Counted from the stretch's first letter, positions 23,983-35,609 are shown. The stretch is 64,000 nucleotides of DNA from Odobenus rosmarus divergens (GCF_000321225.1 NW_004450285.1:6082890-6146889); one strand, 5' to 3'. Program-made: numbers and translations. Notes: a model not told the origin generated them from the sequence alone.

Positions 23983-25555
23983 ATTCTAAAATTTGTATGG
24001 AATCAGAAAAGACCCAAATCGCCAAGGAAATGTTGAAAAAGAAAAACAAAGCTGGGGGCATCATGTTGCCAGATTTCAAGCTATATTACAAAACTGTGAT
24101 TACCAAGACAGCATGGTATTGGCACAAAACAGACTATAGACCAATGGAACAGAATAGAGAACCCAGATATGAACCCTCAACCCTATGGTCAAATAATATT
24201 CGACAAAGCAGGAAAAAACATGCAATGGAAAAAAGACAGTCTCTTCAATAAATGGTGCTGGGAAAATTGGACAGCCACATGCAGAAGAATGAAACTCCAA
24301 CATTCTCTAACACCACACACAAAGATAAACTCAAAATGGATGAAAGACCTCAATGTGAGACAGGAATCCATCAAAATCCTAGAGGAGAACATAGGCAGTA
24401 ACCTCTTTGACATCGGCCACAGCAAATTCTTTCAAGGTACATCTACAAAAGCTAGTGAAATAAAAGCAAAAATGAACTTTTGGGACTTCATCAAGATAAA
24501 AAGCTTCTGCACCGCAAAGGAAACAGTCAACAAAACAAAGAGGCAACCCACAGAATGGGAGAAGATATTTGCAAATGACACTACAGATAAAGGGCTGGTA
24601 TCCAAGATCTATAAAGAACTTCTCAGACTCAACACCCAAAAAACAAATAATCAAGTCAAAAAATGGGCAGAAGATATGAAAAGACACTTCTTTGAAGAAG
24701 ACATACAAATGGCTAACAGACACATGAAAAAATGTTCATCATCATTAGCCATCAGGGAAATTCAAATCAAAATCACATTAAGATACCACCTTACACCAGT
24801 TAGAATAGCAAAAATGGACAGGGAAAGAAACAACAAGTGTTGGAGAGGTTGTGGAGAAAGGGGAACCCTCTTACACAGTGGTGAGAATGCAAGTTGGTAC
24901 AGCCACTTTGGAAAACAGTGTGGAGGTTCCTCAAAAATTTAAAAATAGAGCTACCCTATGACCCAGCAATTGCACTCCTGGGTATTTACCCCAAAGACCC
25001 AGATGTAGTGAAAAGAAAGGCCATATGCACCCCAATGTTCATAGCAGCAATGTCCGCAATAGCCAAACTGTAGAAGAGGCAAGATGTCCTTCAACAGATG
25101 AATGGATAAAGAAGATGTGGTCCATATATACAATGGGATATTACTCAGCCATCAGAAAGAATGAATACCCAACTTTTACATCAACATGGATGGGACCGGA
25201 GGAGATTATGCTAAGTGAAATAAGTTAAGCAGAGAAAGTCAATTATCGTATGGTTTCACTTATTTGTGGAACATAAGGAATAGCATGGAGGACAGTAGGA
25301 GAAGGAAGGGAAAAATGAAGGGGGGGGAAATCAGAGGAAGAGATGAACCATGAGAGACTATGGACTCTGAGAAACAAACGGGGTTTTAGAGGGGAGGGGG
25401 GAGGGGGATGGTTTAGCCTGGTGATGGGTATTAAGGAGGGCACGTACTGCATGGAGCACTGGGTGTTATACGAAAACAATGGATCGTGGATCACCACATC
25501 AAAAACTAATGATGTATGGTGACTAACATAACGTAATAAAATTTTAAAAATTAAA
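23983..25555 (+). mobile_element. younger L1, 5'-truncated, nested in the old L1
   Basis: Sense L1 from within ORF2 to the 3' end. An open stretch at 24169-24942 (257 codons) encodes most of the ORF2 C-terminal region, including the cysteine-containing [15 protein letters not shown] segment, before a frameshift. The 3' UTR (25243-25545) carries only the distal module and ends ATAACGTAATAAAATTTT. It repeats ORF2 sequence already present in the host element, which proves nesting. The 5' junction lies within the microhomology CAAATAATCC at about 23970-23985. Confidence 0.9.
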
Positions 25556-26460
25556 AACAAGAAACCAAAACAGGCAGAGGACCTGAATAGACATTTCTCC
25601 AAAGAAGACATACCAATGGTCCACAGACACATAAAAAAATGCATAACATCACTCATCATCAGGAAAATGCAAATGAAAACCACAATGAGATATCACTCAC
25701 ACCTGTCAGAATGGCTAAAATAAAAAATAAAAACACAAAACACAACAAGAGTTGATGAGGATATGAAGAAAAAAGGAACGCTTGTGCATTGTTGGTGGGA
25801 AAAAAACCCTGATGCAGTCACTGTGGAAAACTGCATGGATTTTCCCCAAAAATTAAAAATAGAACTAACCTATGATCCAGCAATCCCACTACTGGGTATT
25901 TACCCAAATAATACAAAAAACAAAACAAAACAAAAACAAACAAAAAGAAAACAACACTAGTTTGAAAAGACATATGCACCCCATGTTTATTGCAGCTTTA
26001 ATCACAATAGCCAAAATATGGAAGCAGCCCACGTGTCCATGGATAGATGAATGGCTAAAGAAGAGTTAGTGTATTTATACAATGGAATATTACTCAGTCA
26101 CAAAAAAGAATGAAATCTTGCCATTTGCAATAACATGGATAGATCTAGAGTGTATAATATTATAAGTCAGAGAAAGATAAATACCATATGATTTCACTCA
26201 TATGTGCAATTTAGGAACAAAACAAATGAACGAAGGAAAAAAAGAGAGAAAAAGTCAAACTCCTAAATATAGAGAACAGAAATATAGAGGAAAGGTGACT
26301 GGGGGGGGTGGGTGGATGGATGAAACAAGTGAAAGAGATTAAGTGTACACTTACCATGATGAGCTCTGACTAATGTATAGAGTTGTTGAATCACTGTATT
26401 ATACACCTAAAGCAGTGTAACAGTGTATGTTAATTATACTGAAATTAAAAAATAAAATAA
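25556..26460 (+). mobile_element. old L1 ORF2 end and 3' UTR (host element, part 3)
   Basis: Resumes with GGCAGAGGACCTGAATAGAC, continues through GATCCAGCAATCCCACTACT and ATGCACCCCATGTTTATTGC, and ends in the older L1 3' UTR (ATTATACACCTAAAGCAGTG, AATTATACTGAAATTAAAAA). An A/C-rich expansion (CAAAACAAAACAAAAAC) sits at 25915-25955. Confidence 0.9.
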
Positions 26461-26579
26461 ACCCCCCAGCATGTTGTATAACCTAAATATACAACATTTT
26501 TGTCAATCATATGTTAATAAAACTGGAAAAAAAATCTTCATAAGATGTATTAAATATTAAATATCCAAAAAGAGGAAAG

Positions 26580-26755
26580 TATCGATATATATAGAGACAA
26601 GAGAGTGTGTACACAAAAATATACATTTAGATTTAATGTATACATGCAAATAAAAACATATATCATTATTTATAATGTATATACATCATATGCTCTATAT
26701 AATATATACATATATGTACATATGTATACCCACATATATATATTTACTAGTCATT
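26580..26755. repeat. AT-rich imperfect (TA)n/(TACA)n tract
   Basis: Interspersed ATATAT, TATACATA and TACATATG units; low-complexity DNA. Confidence 0.8.
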
Positions 26756-26910
26756 AACAATGATGATACCTGATGATGTAGACCAGTGCATGAAACAGCA
26801 AACTTTTCCTTTCAAAAGCATAAAAAATTTTACATTTTGCAATTGTCTGGTATTTGGTTTGGCTTGGTTTGGTTGGCTGGTCTTAAAATCCTTTAAAAAT
26901 GTAAAAGTCA

Positions 26911-27102
26911 GGGGCGCCTGGGTTGCTCAGTCGTTAAGCGTCTGCCTTCGGCTCAGGTCATGATCCCAGGGTCCTGGGGTCAAGCCCAGCATCGGGCTCC
27001 CTGCTCCACGGGAAGCCTGCTTCTCCCTCTCCCACATCCCCTGCTTGTGTTCCCTCTCTCGCTGTGTCTCTCTCTGTCAAATAAATAAATAAAATCTTAA
27101 AA
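26911..27102 (+). mobile_element. CAN-SINE with 16-bp target duplication
   Basis: Young-looking head GGGGCGCCTGGGTTGCTCAG, body with TCTCGCTGTGTCTCTCTCTG and tail AAATAAATAAATAAAATC. Duplication AAAAATGTAAAAGTCA (26895-26910) and AAAAATGCAAAAGTCA (27103-27118), one mismatch. Confidence 0.96.
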
Positions 27103-27168
27103 AAAAATGCAAAAGTCATTCTAGCTCACAGATTGTAGTTTGTCAACTCTGGTATAAACTTCTATTTA

Positions 27169-27366
27169 GGGGCGCCTGGGTGGCTTACTTGGGTAAGTGA
27201 CTGCCCTCGGCTCGGGTCATGATCCCAGTGTCCTGGGATCCAGCCCTAGTCAGGCTCCCTGCTCAGTGGGGAGTCTGCTTCTTCCTCTCCCTCTGCCACT
27301 CCCCCAGCTTGTGCTCTCCTGCTCTCTCTCTGTCAAATAAATAAATTAAATCTTTAAAAACATAAA
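27169..27366 (+). mobile_element. CAN-SINE
   Basis: Head GGGGCGCCTGGGTGGCTTAC with a diverged A/B-box region, TCATGATCCCAGTGTCCTGG and AAATAAATAAATTAAATC tail. It lies 66 bp downstream of another SINE in the same orientation, but each has its own head and tail. Confidence 0.94.
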
Positions 27367-29157
27367 TTAAAAAATGAACTACATATTAATTTGGAAAACA
27401 GCCAAGTAAAAACATTTTGATATGTTATGTTTTTTAAAAAGTGTGTGTAGTGTTGATTTGTTTCCTGGAAGATTAAAAGTGTGTGTTGTTAAGTGAGTGA
27501 CTTTCTAATTGATATTTAAACTTTTTCTGTTTTTCCCAAATTTCTATTCATGGACAAAACATGTTCAGTGAATCCGGACCAATTTGAGTTCTTCACGGCT
27601 GTATTACACAACATAATATCTAGCCCATATTAGTTTGTCTTACCTGTACATTAAATATATCTTCTTGGGTAAGTGTAAGACAAATTATCATATTATATTT
27701 TCTAAAAATTTCTCAAAACACACCATTTTTTCTGTTTATTTAACAGGTAAACAAAATACTTCTTACAAAATCCTTTTTACAGTGGAAAGTATTATTTTCA
27801 ACTGGTACACATATTTTTATCCTTTAAATGAGTTTTGCCTAAGACTAATTTGAAAAAAGAAAGGAAAGACATAAAAAAGAAAGAAAGAAAAGAAAAACAA
27901 AATCCGTGTAGAAATGACCCATTCATATAAAAAAGTTGGACAAACAACTGGAGTCCCAACATGAGTTTATTTATTTCTGTTAAAAGTACACCAGCTCAAA
28001 TCATTATGATTACTTTAAAATAGCTATTCAAAATGTGTATTTATGAATTGTCTAGTGGTAAAAATTACAGATTTCAGTTTCTCTTTACATAAAAGTAATA
28101 CCTAGAGAGACAGTATGATTGCATGTATATAATTAACTTCCTGTTTTCAAAATCTTTACATAATTTTAGCCGCATTTGGAATTCATCATAGTATTCCCTT
28201 TTAAATATGTTTAAAATATTGTGACTAAGAAATTTATTTATGATTATTTTTTTAAATTTTATATAAAAGTATATTTTTGATAATTTATTACTATATCTAA
28301 TAGTTTTAAAGTAACATATGATGGAAACATTTATGAAAATATTTTCTCTTAAATACATAAGATAGAAATATTGGGTTATTAGGAAAAAATGTGATTTCAA
28401 CAGAGTTCTTCTAAGATAAGTTAAATATATGAAATTTCTTTCTTTTGGCTGTACATAATGGAATGCCTATCCATTTCTTTTCTAATATTCTCTTCTTTTG
28501 CAGTATATTTAAATCTCCAGGGCCTCTTTAGTGAATAATGCACAACACTCTCTAGGTATGAAAGAAATAGGATCCACAGATTACCATACCATTTTTAAGA
28601 GAATTTTCATGGTTTAATTTCTTCAGTCCCAGGTGAAATAAGCACTCAGCATATAGATTAATAAACCTTGATCTGTCAATGAAAGTATGATGGTTATTAA
28701 ATGATTAAATTAAAATAATAGAGCCTGCTGCACTCCCTACATGTTTAAGCCATTTTTCAAAGAAAAGTGAAACAGGAGATACTCTCAAAATCAATCTTGG
28801 AAGATAAAAATATAATTATGGCATTACTATTGCTCTGTAAACTATTTTCAGAAGGCTTGAATCATTAAACATGTGGATTTCTGATGCCCAAAGTGTGCAA
28901 TGATGTCTGAACCAATAAATCAGTAAAGCCCACTGCCTTAGACAGATGGCATCTCTAATTACACATATAGATAATCAATAGAATAATTGAAAAAAATGAG
29001 CGCAAAAAATCTTTCATTAAAACCTAGTGAAAGTAGGAATTCAGAATTCTAGTAGAGAGTCATTTCTTAGGTTACAGCATAATATAACAGTGTAAACTTG
29101 GATAGTAAGTTCGTTTCTGTACTTCAGAGATTAAAACAGTGTCACCTAATATCTAAA
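27367..29157. other. unannotated AT-rich sequence
   Basis: A purine run at about 27850-27900 (GAAAGGAAAG type). Open frames 27635-27853 (plus) and 28074-28400 (minus) are AT-driven and lack family resemblance. Confidence 0.5.
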
Positions 29158-29400
29158 ACCAGGACTCTGGAATCAGACATCCTTGAGTTTACAGCCTGGC
29201 TTCAATATTTACTACTGACTTTGTGTAAGTTACTCAATATGGCCAAGTCAAAATTGTAAACCCATATAATGGAGTAAAACTATTATCGACCTGAAAAAGT
29301 AGTTTGGAGAATCAAATGAGATACTATGCTTAAAAAATTAAAAAATAAAAAATTTAGCATAGTTCCTGGAACGTATTAACTACTACAAAATGAGTTACCT
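29158..29400 (+). repeat. MIR
   Basis: Sense MIR order: GGACTCTGGAATCAGACATC, TTTACTACTGACTTTGTGTA, AAGTTACTCAATATGGCC, GAGAATCAAATGAGATACTA, TTAGCATAGTTCCTGGAACG. Confidence 0.85.
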
Positions 29401-30573
29401 TTGTTATTTTTTACAACCTGAAAATTAAAGATAACAATAGGTCTATCTACATTCCAGAATTCTTGAAAAAATCAGCACAGCAAGAGAATGGAAAGTCACC
29501 TTTAGAAAGTTAGAATAGTTATCCCTAAACTTTGGAAAACTGACCTGTTGTTTTCCCTCTCCTGCTTTTTTCTGTCCTTGCCCGGCACTACTTTTTAATC
29601 CAAGTTTATCTTGTCCATGTTAATTTCCATCTTCATGTTCTTGTTGATTTTTTCTCCCTTACCTCAGATGTCAATTTCACTCTTCTTAAGCAAGTTAAGG
29701 CCTGACATTCCTGCAAAGCAAAACTCCAGTAATCAATCCTCTAGTAAAATTTCAAATACAACTTTTATTTCTTCATCTATATTCTTCCCTCCTCCTTTGT
29801 ATATTTTACAAACTCCCAAAGACTTAACTATCTGTGATGCTGTTATTGCTCTAAGATCTTTAAGAATGGTATCTTAGCATTTAAACTTGGTTGTAAATGC
29901 AGACTGTCTCCTCTCATAGCTGGCATCTTCTGGATATCTGCTCTTTCACATTTTCAGAAGACTATATAGTGTCACAGCTTTTATAGATTGGATAAAGGGG
30001 CCATATTTATGTAATTCCTATGATTTCCCTAATATGCATTGTGCCTTTAAAAAATATTTGTTATGCTTCTTTTCAAAAGGAATTTGTAAACATTCGTCCT
30101 TCCTTGTTCACAGAATCCATGAGCATAACAATCTCATCTGGTGAAGAAAAAAATAAAAAACAAAGTAGAATCAACATCAACATTCAAGTAGTCCTGAACA
30201 GTGTCTTTGCCTCTTGCATTCCAGTAGAATAAAAACCACATCCTTCCAGAGATACCAAAAATGAAATTCACTGTAATATATGTATTAAACGTTGGCACTG
30301 ATTATTTTAATTGCTTTATTTTTTATTTTCATTTGTTTTGGGCACAAAAATTGCCCTTGCTCCACAAGCTCAGGGAGAATGCAGGTTATTAATGCTCCAG
30401 AGCCCTAGATCTTGACCTGATGAATGACAACTGACAATGAAGAGTCTCAAAGAAGAGTAACCTGGTGACAAACATTTGGAAGTCTGTGAAAATATAGAAG
30501 GTCTAATGTGCAGCTCAAGAAAATAGTTTCTAGATGTCAGATATGTATCAATGCTTCCAGTTATTATCTGGAT
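29401..30573. other. unannotated sequence
   Basis: A pyrimidine-rich part at 29550-29690. Open frames at 29611-29877 and 30020-30232 have no recognisable domain or consensus splice context. Confidence 0.45.
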
Positions 30574-30588
30574 GTAGGGAAAAGTTTT

Positions 30589-30786
30589 TTTTTTTTTTAA
30601 GATTTTATTTATTTATTTGACAGAGAGAGACACAGTAAGAGAGGGAACACAAGCAGGGGGAGTAGGAGAGGGAGAAGCAGGCTTCCGGCCAAGCAGGGAG
30701 ACCGATGCGGGGCTCGATCCCAGGACCCTGGGACCATGACCTGAGCTGAAGGCAGACGCTTAACGACTGAGCCACCCACGCGCCCC
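30589..30786 (-). mobile_element. CAN-SINE with target duplication
   Basis: Antisense copy with poly(T) then AAGATTTTATTTATTTATTT, ending GAGCCACCCACGCGCCCC. Duplication GTAGGGAAAAGTTTT (30574-30588) and GTAGGAAAAGTTTT (30787-30800), one base deleted. Confidence 0.96.
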
Positions 30787-31043
30787 GTAGGAAAAGTTTT
30801 GACTATTAGAACTGTTATACCCAGAAGAATCTGTGGAGATCAAAGCAGGACTCAGTTTTTGTGGATGAGACTAGTCTGGATGGATGAAAAAGAGAAGTAA
30901 TGAGTGCTACAACATAGTCTTCTCAATGGTGTTCAGATGCACTTGTTATTCACTAGCTGCCATAAAGGATTCAGTTGACAAAAGTACACATCTCAGGCAA
31001 AAAGGTAGCCTGGAAGTTCTGACTAGTATTACTTAATGACTTA

Positions 31044-31237
31044 TTTTTTTTTAAAGATTTTATATATTTTTTGACAGAGAGACAGCGAGAGAGGGAACTC
31101 AAGCAGGGGGGAGTGGGAGAGGGAGAAGCAGGCTTCCCGCAGAGCAGAGAGTCTGACACGGGGCTCAATCCCAGGGCCCTGGATTCATGACCTGAGCTGA
31201 AGGCAGACGCTCAATGACTGAGCCACCCAGGTGCCCC
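31044..31237 (-). mobile_element. CAN-SINE with 13-bp target duplication
   Basis: Antisense copy ending GAGCCACCCAGGTGCCCC. Duplication ACTTAATGACTTA (31031-31043) and ACTTAATGATTTA (31238-31250), one mismatch. Confidence 0.96.
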
Positions 31238-31394
31238 ACTTAATGATTTACTTTAAGTGTTATTCTGAGGGGCACACCCTACCAACCACATACCTGAAAT
31301 CATGAAAAACAAAACAAACCAACAACAACAAACCTGATGTTTGTATGAATTTGATTGTTAATATTGTTTTCTAGTACACTGTGCCATCCAGCAC

Positions 31395-31610
31395 ACATAC
31401 TTTGGAATTAAAAGAATTGTGTCCAAATTCTGATTTTTGCTCAATGCTATCTGTTCAACCCTGTGCAAATTACTTATTCTCTAAATGTTGTTTCCTCATC
31501 CCTGATCCAGAATTAATAACACAATTTTACAGATTTTTTGAGCACTAAATAGAATAATGGATAGAATATGCCTAGAATAAGGCTTGGTACATAAAATACA
31601 CTTGGGTTAG
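31395..31610 (+). repeat. MIR
   Basis: CTTTGGAATTAAAAGAATTG, CCCTGTGCAAATTACTTATT, AATGTTGTTTCCTCATC and the distal AAGGCTTGGTACATAAAATA keep MIR order, with diverged sequence between. Confidence 0.7.
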
Positions 31611-31997
31611 GGATACAAAAGACCACCCTGCATATTTGGGATTCACTACAAGGACTCATAGAACTTAGAATAGAATTGTACTCATGGCTAAGATTTATTT
31701 GGAGAGAATGAAGTGCAAGTTTCCAAGAGTCCTCTCCTAGTAGAATCACAAAGGAAATGCTCACTTTCTCCAGCAACAAGTTATGACAACATGTGAGCAT
31801 CGTGGTCTACCTAGGAAGCTCATTAAAGACAGCACTAAGAATTTTACCGAAAGCTAGTCACATAAATACCCTCTGCCTACAGAAATTCCAGAATCCCAGA
31901 AAGAAAGCAGGTGTTCAGTTGTTTCTAGAACAACTTAGGCCCAATAAGCCACTCTTATCAGGGTCCCCAACGTCAGCTAAGTGCAATCCTGGCAACC
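31611..31997. other. unannotated sequence
   Basis: Nothing recognised; moderately higher GC than the flanks at 31840-31990. Confidence 0.4.
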
Positions 31998-32007
31998 AGG
32001 CCTTTTC

Positions 32008-32218
32008 TTTTCTTTCTTTTTTTTTTTAAAGATTTTATTTATTTATTTGACAGAGAGAGACACAGTGAGAGAGGGAACACAAGCAGAGGGAGTGGGAGAG
32101 GGAGAAGCAGGCTTCCCGCTGGGCAGGGAGCCCGATGCGGGGCTCAATCCCAGGACCCTGGGATCATGACCCGAGCTGAATGCAGCCGCTTAAAGACTGG
32201 GCCACCCCAGGCGCGCCT
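32008..32218 (-). mobile_element. CAN-SINE with 10-bp target duplication
   Basis: Poly(T)-rich left end, AAAGATTTTATTTATTTATT, body, and a right end with GGGCCACCCCAGGCGCGCC. Duplication AGGCCTTTTC at 31998-32007 and 32219-32228. Confidence 0.95.
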
Positions 32219-32228
32219 AGGCCTTTTC

Positions 32229-33106
32229 AAGATTAGCATTCTCGGGACTGCTATGTTAACTCTTTTCTGCAAAGTATGCAATACTATCATTACTGTCAAA
32301 ACATAATTGCATCCTAAATAATAAAAGTAATATGTAAACAAATATTAACTGAAAATCTATCCTCCATTGCAACATCAGGAAATCTTGAAGAATATTATTA
32401 ATAAACAACTTCTGGATATTTAGGACATTTATTCTTGTTAAAAAATTATAACATTGTGTTATCGATAATAGGCTACATGCAAAGATCTTTAAGCAGTGGA
32501 TTAAAGACTATTGAATGCTTTGTATTCTCTCATACAGGTAATAACAACAACACCAGAAGGACATAAATCACCTGACAATCCTTCTGTAAGTACAAAAGCA
32601 TAACCAAGCCATCTTAGGGTATAATGTTTTCATTTCTCCCTATTGACACAGTGTAATACACTTGCTATTCTTACCATATAAATAGAGGTGAAATAATGTA
32701 TTGAATGATTAAGTGAATATTTGGTTTTCTTTAGGTGTAAATAGTATGTTATGACCTAAGAACTACTTGCTATTTCATGAAAAAATTCCAGGCACTATAC
32801 TATATAAAAATACTATACAATAAAATTTTCATTTTAGATACACTAATTTCATAATAATAGCTTTCATCTTTTATGAGTATATTCTAGATTCTTCCATGTG
32901 CCCTGGCTATTCCAGTTGCTAAGCAAGACTTTAATGGAAACATATTAATTCTTTTGTTATCTTCAGATTATTAAATAGTATCTCTAGACAACCAGGAAAG
33001 TTCCTGAAGATGCTGTACCTAGAAACTATAAATTTATCATCATAGGAAGTGGTCTTTAAAGATTAAAAAGTTCTATGCAGGCCACTAAGACAGAAGTTTT
33101 TTCCTG
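32229..33106. other. non-repetitive interval holding a candidate micro-exon
   Basis: No repeat recognised over about 0.9 kb. The only exon-like segment is at 32538-32585. Elsewhere the interval is AT-rich with no other splice-bounded open frame. Confidence 0.5.
32538..32585 (+). other. candidate 48-nt coding micro-exon
   Basis: A pyrimidine-leaning acceptor (GTATTCTCTCATACAG, ending at 32537) and a consensus donor (TCT/GTAAGTAC, from 32586) enclose 48 nt. The length is a multiple of three. Only one of three frames is open and it would encode VITTTPEGHKSPDNPS; the other two frames contain TAA. The composition (Thr, Pro, Ser, Lys) would suit a linker or stalk in a larger protein. The segment lies in sequence with no recognised repeat. 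I do not recognise the gene and cannot exclude chance. If real, this window would be intronic sequence of a large gene on the plus strand. Confidence 0.3.
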
Positions 33107-33121
33107 CTCAAAAATACTTTT

Positions 33122-33305
33122 TTTTTTTTTTAAGATTTTACTTATTTGTCAGAGAGAGCACACAAGCAGAGGGAGCAGCTGATGCAGAAGGAGAAGCAGG
33201 CTCCCTGCTGAGCAAGGAGCCAAATGTGGGACTCCATCCCAGGGTCCTGGGATCATGACCTGAGCTGAAGGCAGACACTTATCCAACTGAGTCACCCAGG
33301 TGTCC
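33122..33305 (-). mobile_element. CAN-SINE with 15-bp target duplication
   Basis: Poly(T) left end, GAGTCACCCAGGTGTCCC right end; more diverged body. Perfect duplication CTCAAAAATACTTTT at 33107-33121 and 33306-33320. Confidence 0.96.
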
Positions 33306-33555
33306 CTCAAAAATACTTTTCATAAGGAAAATTTACCATTGTATTTCAAGATGTAGTCACTGTAGTTTTTCTCTTTTTTCTTTTTTGTTTTTGCTTTTGT
33401 TTTAGCTGGAGATGGCTTTTACTTGAGCTGTATAATGTAGGAACACATTAGCAAGTCAAAGCTTGCGGAAAACAAAGCTCAGTTACCCCTACATCCACAG
33501 GCCTCATCTTTAATCTTAATTTTGCAAGACTTTTGGAAGTTTTCCAAATCTTAAA

Positions 33556-33704
33556 GCTTTATTTATTTTTTCAAGTTTTTATTTAAATTCTAGTTAGTTA
33601 ACATACAGGGTAGTATTAGTTTCAGGAGTAGAATTTGGGGATTCTTCACTTACATATAACACCCAATGCTCATCACAAGTGCCCTCCTTACTACCCATCA
33701 CCCA
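33556..33704 (-). mobile_element. L1 3' end (part 1 of an inverted L1)
   Basis: Antisense L1 end: AATTCTAGTTAGTTAACATA, ATTAGTTTCAGGAGTAG, ACACCCAATGCTCATCACAA. Interrupted by a plus-strand SINE at 33705 and continued at 33906. Confidence 0.9.
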
Positions 33705-33895
33705 GGGGCACCTGGGTGGTTCAGTCAGTTAAGTGTCTGACTCTTGGTTTTGGCTCAGGTCATGATCTCAGGGTCGTGAAATCAAGCCCCACATCGGGTT
33801 CCACGCTCAGCACGGAGTCTGTTTGTGACTCCCTCTCCCTCTCCCAGTGCTCGCTCTCTCTCTCTCTGAAGTAAATAAATAAATCTTTAAAAAAA
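33705..33895 (+). mobile_element. CAN-SINE inside L1
   Basis: Head GGGGCACCTGGGTGGTTCAG, TCATGATCTCAGGGTCGTG box, (CT)n and AAATAAATAAATCTTT tail. Flanks share TACCCATCACCCA (33692-33704) and TACCTCACCCA (33896-33906), consistent with a target duplication carrying a 2-bp deletion. Confidence 0.94.
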
Positions 33896-33905
33896 TACCT
33901 CACCC

Positions 33906-34192
33906 ATTTAGCCCATCCCCCTACTCACCTCCCTCCATCAACCCTCAGTTTGTTCTCCATAGTTGGGAGTCTCTTATGGTTTGTTTCCCTCTCTTTTTTT
34001 TCTTTTCCCTTCCTTTACATTCATCTGTTTTGTTTCTTAACTTCCATATATGAGTGAAATCATATGGTATTTGTCTTTCTCTGACTTGCTTATTTCACTT
34101 AGTAGAATACTCTCTAGTTCCATCTACATAACTGCAAATAACAAGATTTCATCTTTTTGATGGCTGAGTAATATTGCATTATATATATGTAT

Positions 34193-34226
<34 letters not shown>

Positions 34227-34495
34227 CCACATCTTTACATCTTTATCCATTCATCAGTTGTTGGACATTTGGGCCCTTTCCATAATTTGGCTATTGTTGA
34301 TAATAGTGCAATTGCTGGGTCATAGGGTAGTTCTATTTTTAACGTTTTGAGGAGCCTCCATACTGTTTTCCAGAGTGTCTGCACCACTTTGCATTCTCAC
34401 CAACAGTGTAGGAGGGTTCCCCTTTCTCCACAGCCTCTTCAACACCTGTTGTTTCCTGTATTGTTAATTTTAGCCTTTCTGACAGGTGTGAGGTA
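33906..34495 (-). mobile_element. L1 3' UTR and ORF2 C-terminus (part 2 of an inverted L1)
   Basis: Antisense L1: CATATATGAGTGAAATCATA, ATGGCTGAGTAATATTGC, CATCTTTATCCATTCATCAG, CTTTCTGACAGGTGTGAGGT. It includes a (TA)n expansion at 34176-34228. Orientation flips at about 34495. Confidence 0.92.
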
Positions 34496-35445
34496 GTAAA
34501 GAAATTGAATCAGTAATCAAAAATCTCCCAACAAACAAAAATCCAGGGCCAGATGGCTTCCCAGGGGAATTCTACCAGACATTTATTCTTCTCAAACTGT
34601 TCCAAAAAATAGAAATGGAAGGGAAACTTCTAAACTCATTCTACAAGGCCAACATTACCTTAATTGCAAAACCAAAGACCACTAAAAAAGGAGAATTACA
34701 GGCCAATATCCTTGGTGAACATGGATGCAAAAATTCTCAAACAGATACTAGCACATAGAATCCAACAGCACATTAAAAGGATTATTCACCACGATCAAGT
34801 GGGATTTGTTCCTTGGCTGCCAGGGTAGTTCAAAATTCACAAATCAATCAATGTGATACACCACAATAATTAAAGAAAGGTTAAGAACCATATGATCCTC
34901 TCAATAGATGCAGAAAAAGCATTTGACAAAATACAGCATCCATTCTTGATAAAAACCCTCAACAAAGTAGGGATAGAGGAAACAAACCTCTAAATCATAA
35001 AGGCCATATATGAAAGACCCACAGCTAATATCATCCTCAATGGGGAAAAAATTGAGGGTTTTTCCTCTACGGTCAGGAACAAAACAGTGATGTCCACTCT
35101 CACCATTACTATTTAACATAGTGCTGGAAGTCCTGGCCTCAGCAATCAGACAGCAAAAGGAAATAAAAGGCATCCAAATTGGCAAGGAAGAAGTCAAACT
35201 TTTACTATTTGCAGATGACATGATACTCTATGTAGAGAACCCAAAAGACTCCACCAAAAAATTCCTAGAACGGATCAATGAATTCAGCAAAGTCGCAGGA
35301 TATAAAATCAGTGTACAGAAATCTGTTGCATTTCTTTACACCAATAATGAAGCAACAGAAAAATAAATCAAGGAATTAATCCCATTGATGATTGCACCAA
35401 AAACCATAAGACACCTGGGAATAAACCCAACCAAAGAGGTAACAG
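34496..35445 (+). mobile_element. L1 ORF2 reverse transcriptase, inverted 5' part of the same L1
   Basis: Sense ORF2 starts abruptly (AAAGAAATTGAATCAGTAAT) where the antisense 3' part ends. Open at 35121-35366, where the reverse-transcriptase motif [14 protein letters not shown] is intact, then stops. About 1.5-2 kb of ORF2 between this part and the 3' part is missing, as is usual in twin-primed L1 insertions. Not a functional gene. Confidence 0.92.
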
Positions 35446-35561
35446 TATAATTTTTCTTGAATACTTGCTATGTTTAAAATACCATGTTTACTATAAACGA
35501 ATGTCTTACTTCAGTTATGACACCATTGTTTGTAAGACACACCATATATTACAAATACATG

Positions 35562-35592
35562 TGTATGTGTGTGTATGTGTGCGTTCATGTGG
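35562..35592. repeat. (TG)n microsatellite
   Basis: Imperfect TG-rich tract (GTGTATGTGTGTGTATGTGTG). Confidence 0.8.
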
Positions 35593-35609
35593 TCTTAGTA
35601 CTATAGCAT

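Noticed and set aside
24169..24942. 257-codon open frame as a host gene
   Set aside because: It is the C-terminal part of L1 ORF2 in a 5'-truncated element with L1 3' UTR directly downstream.
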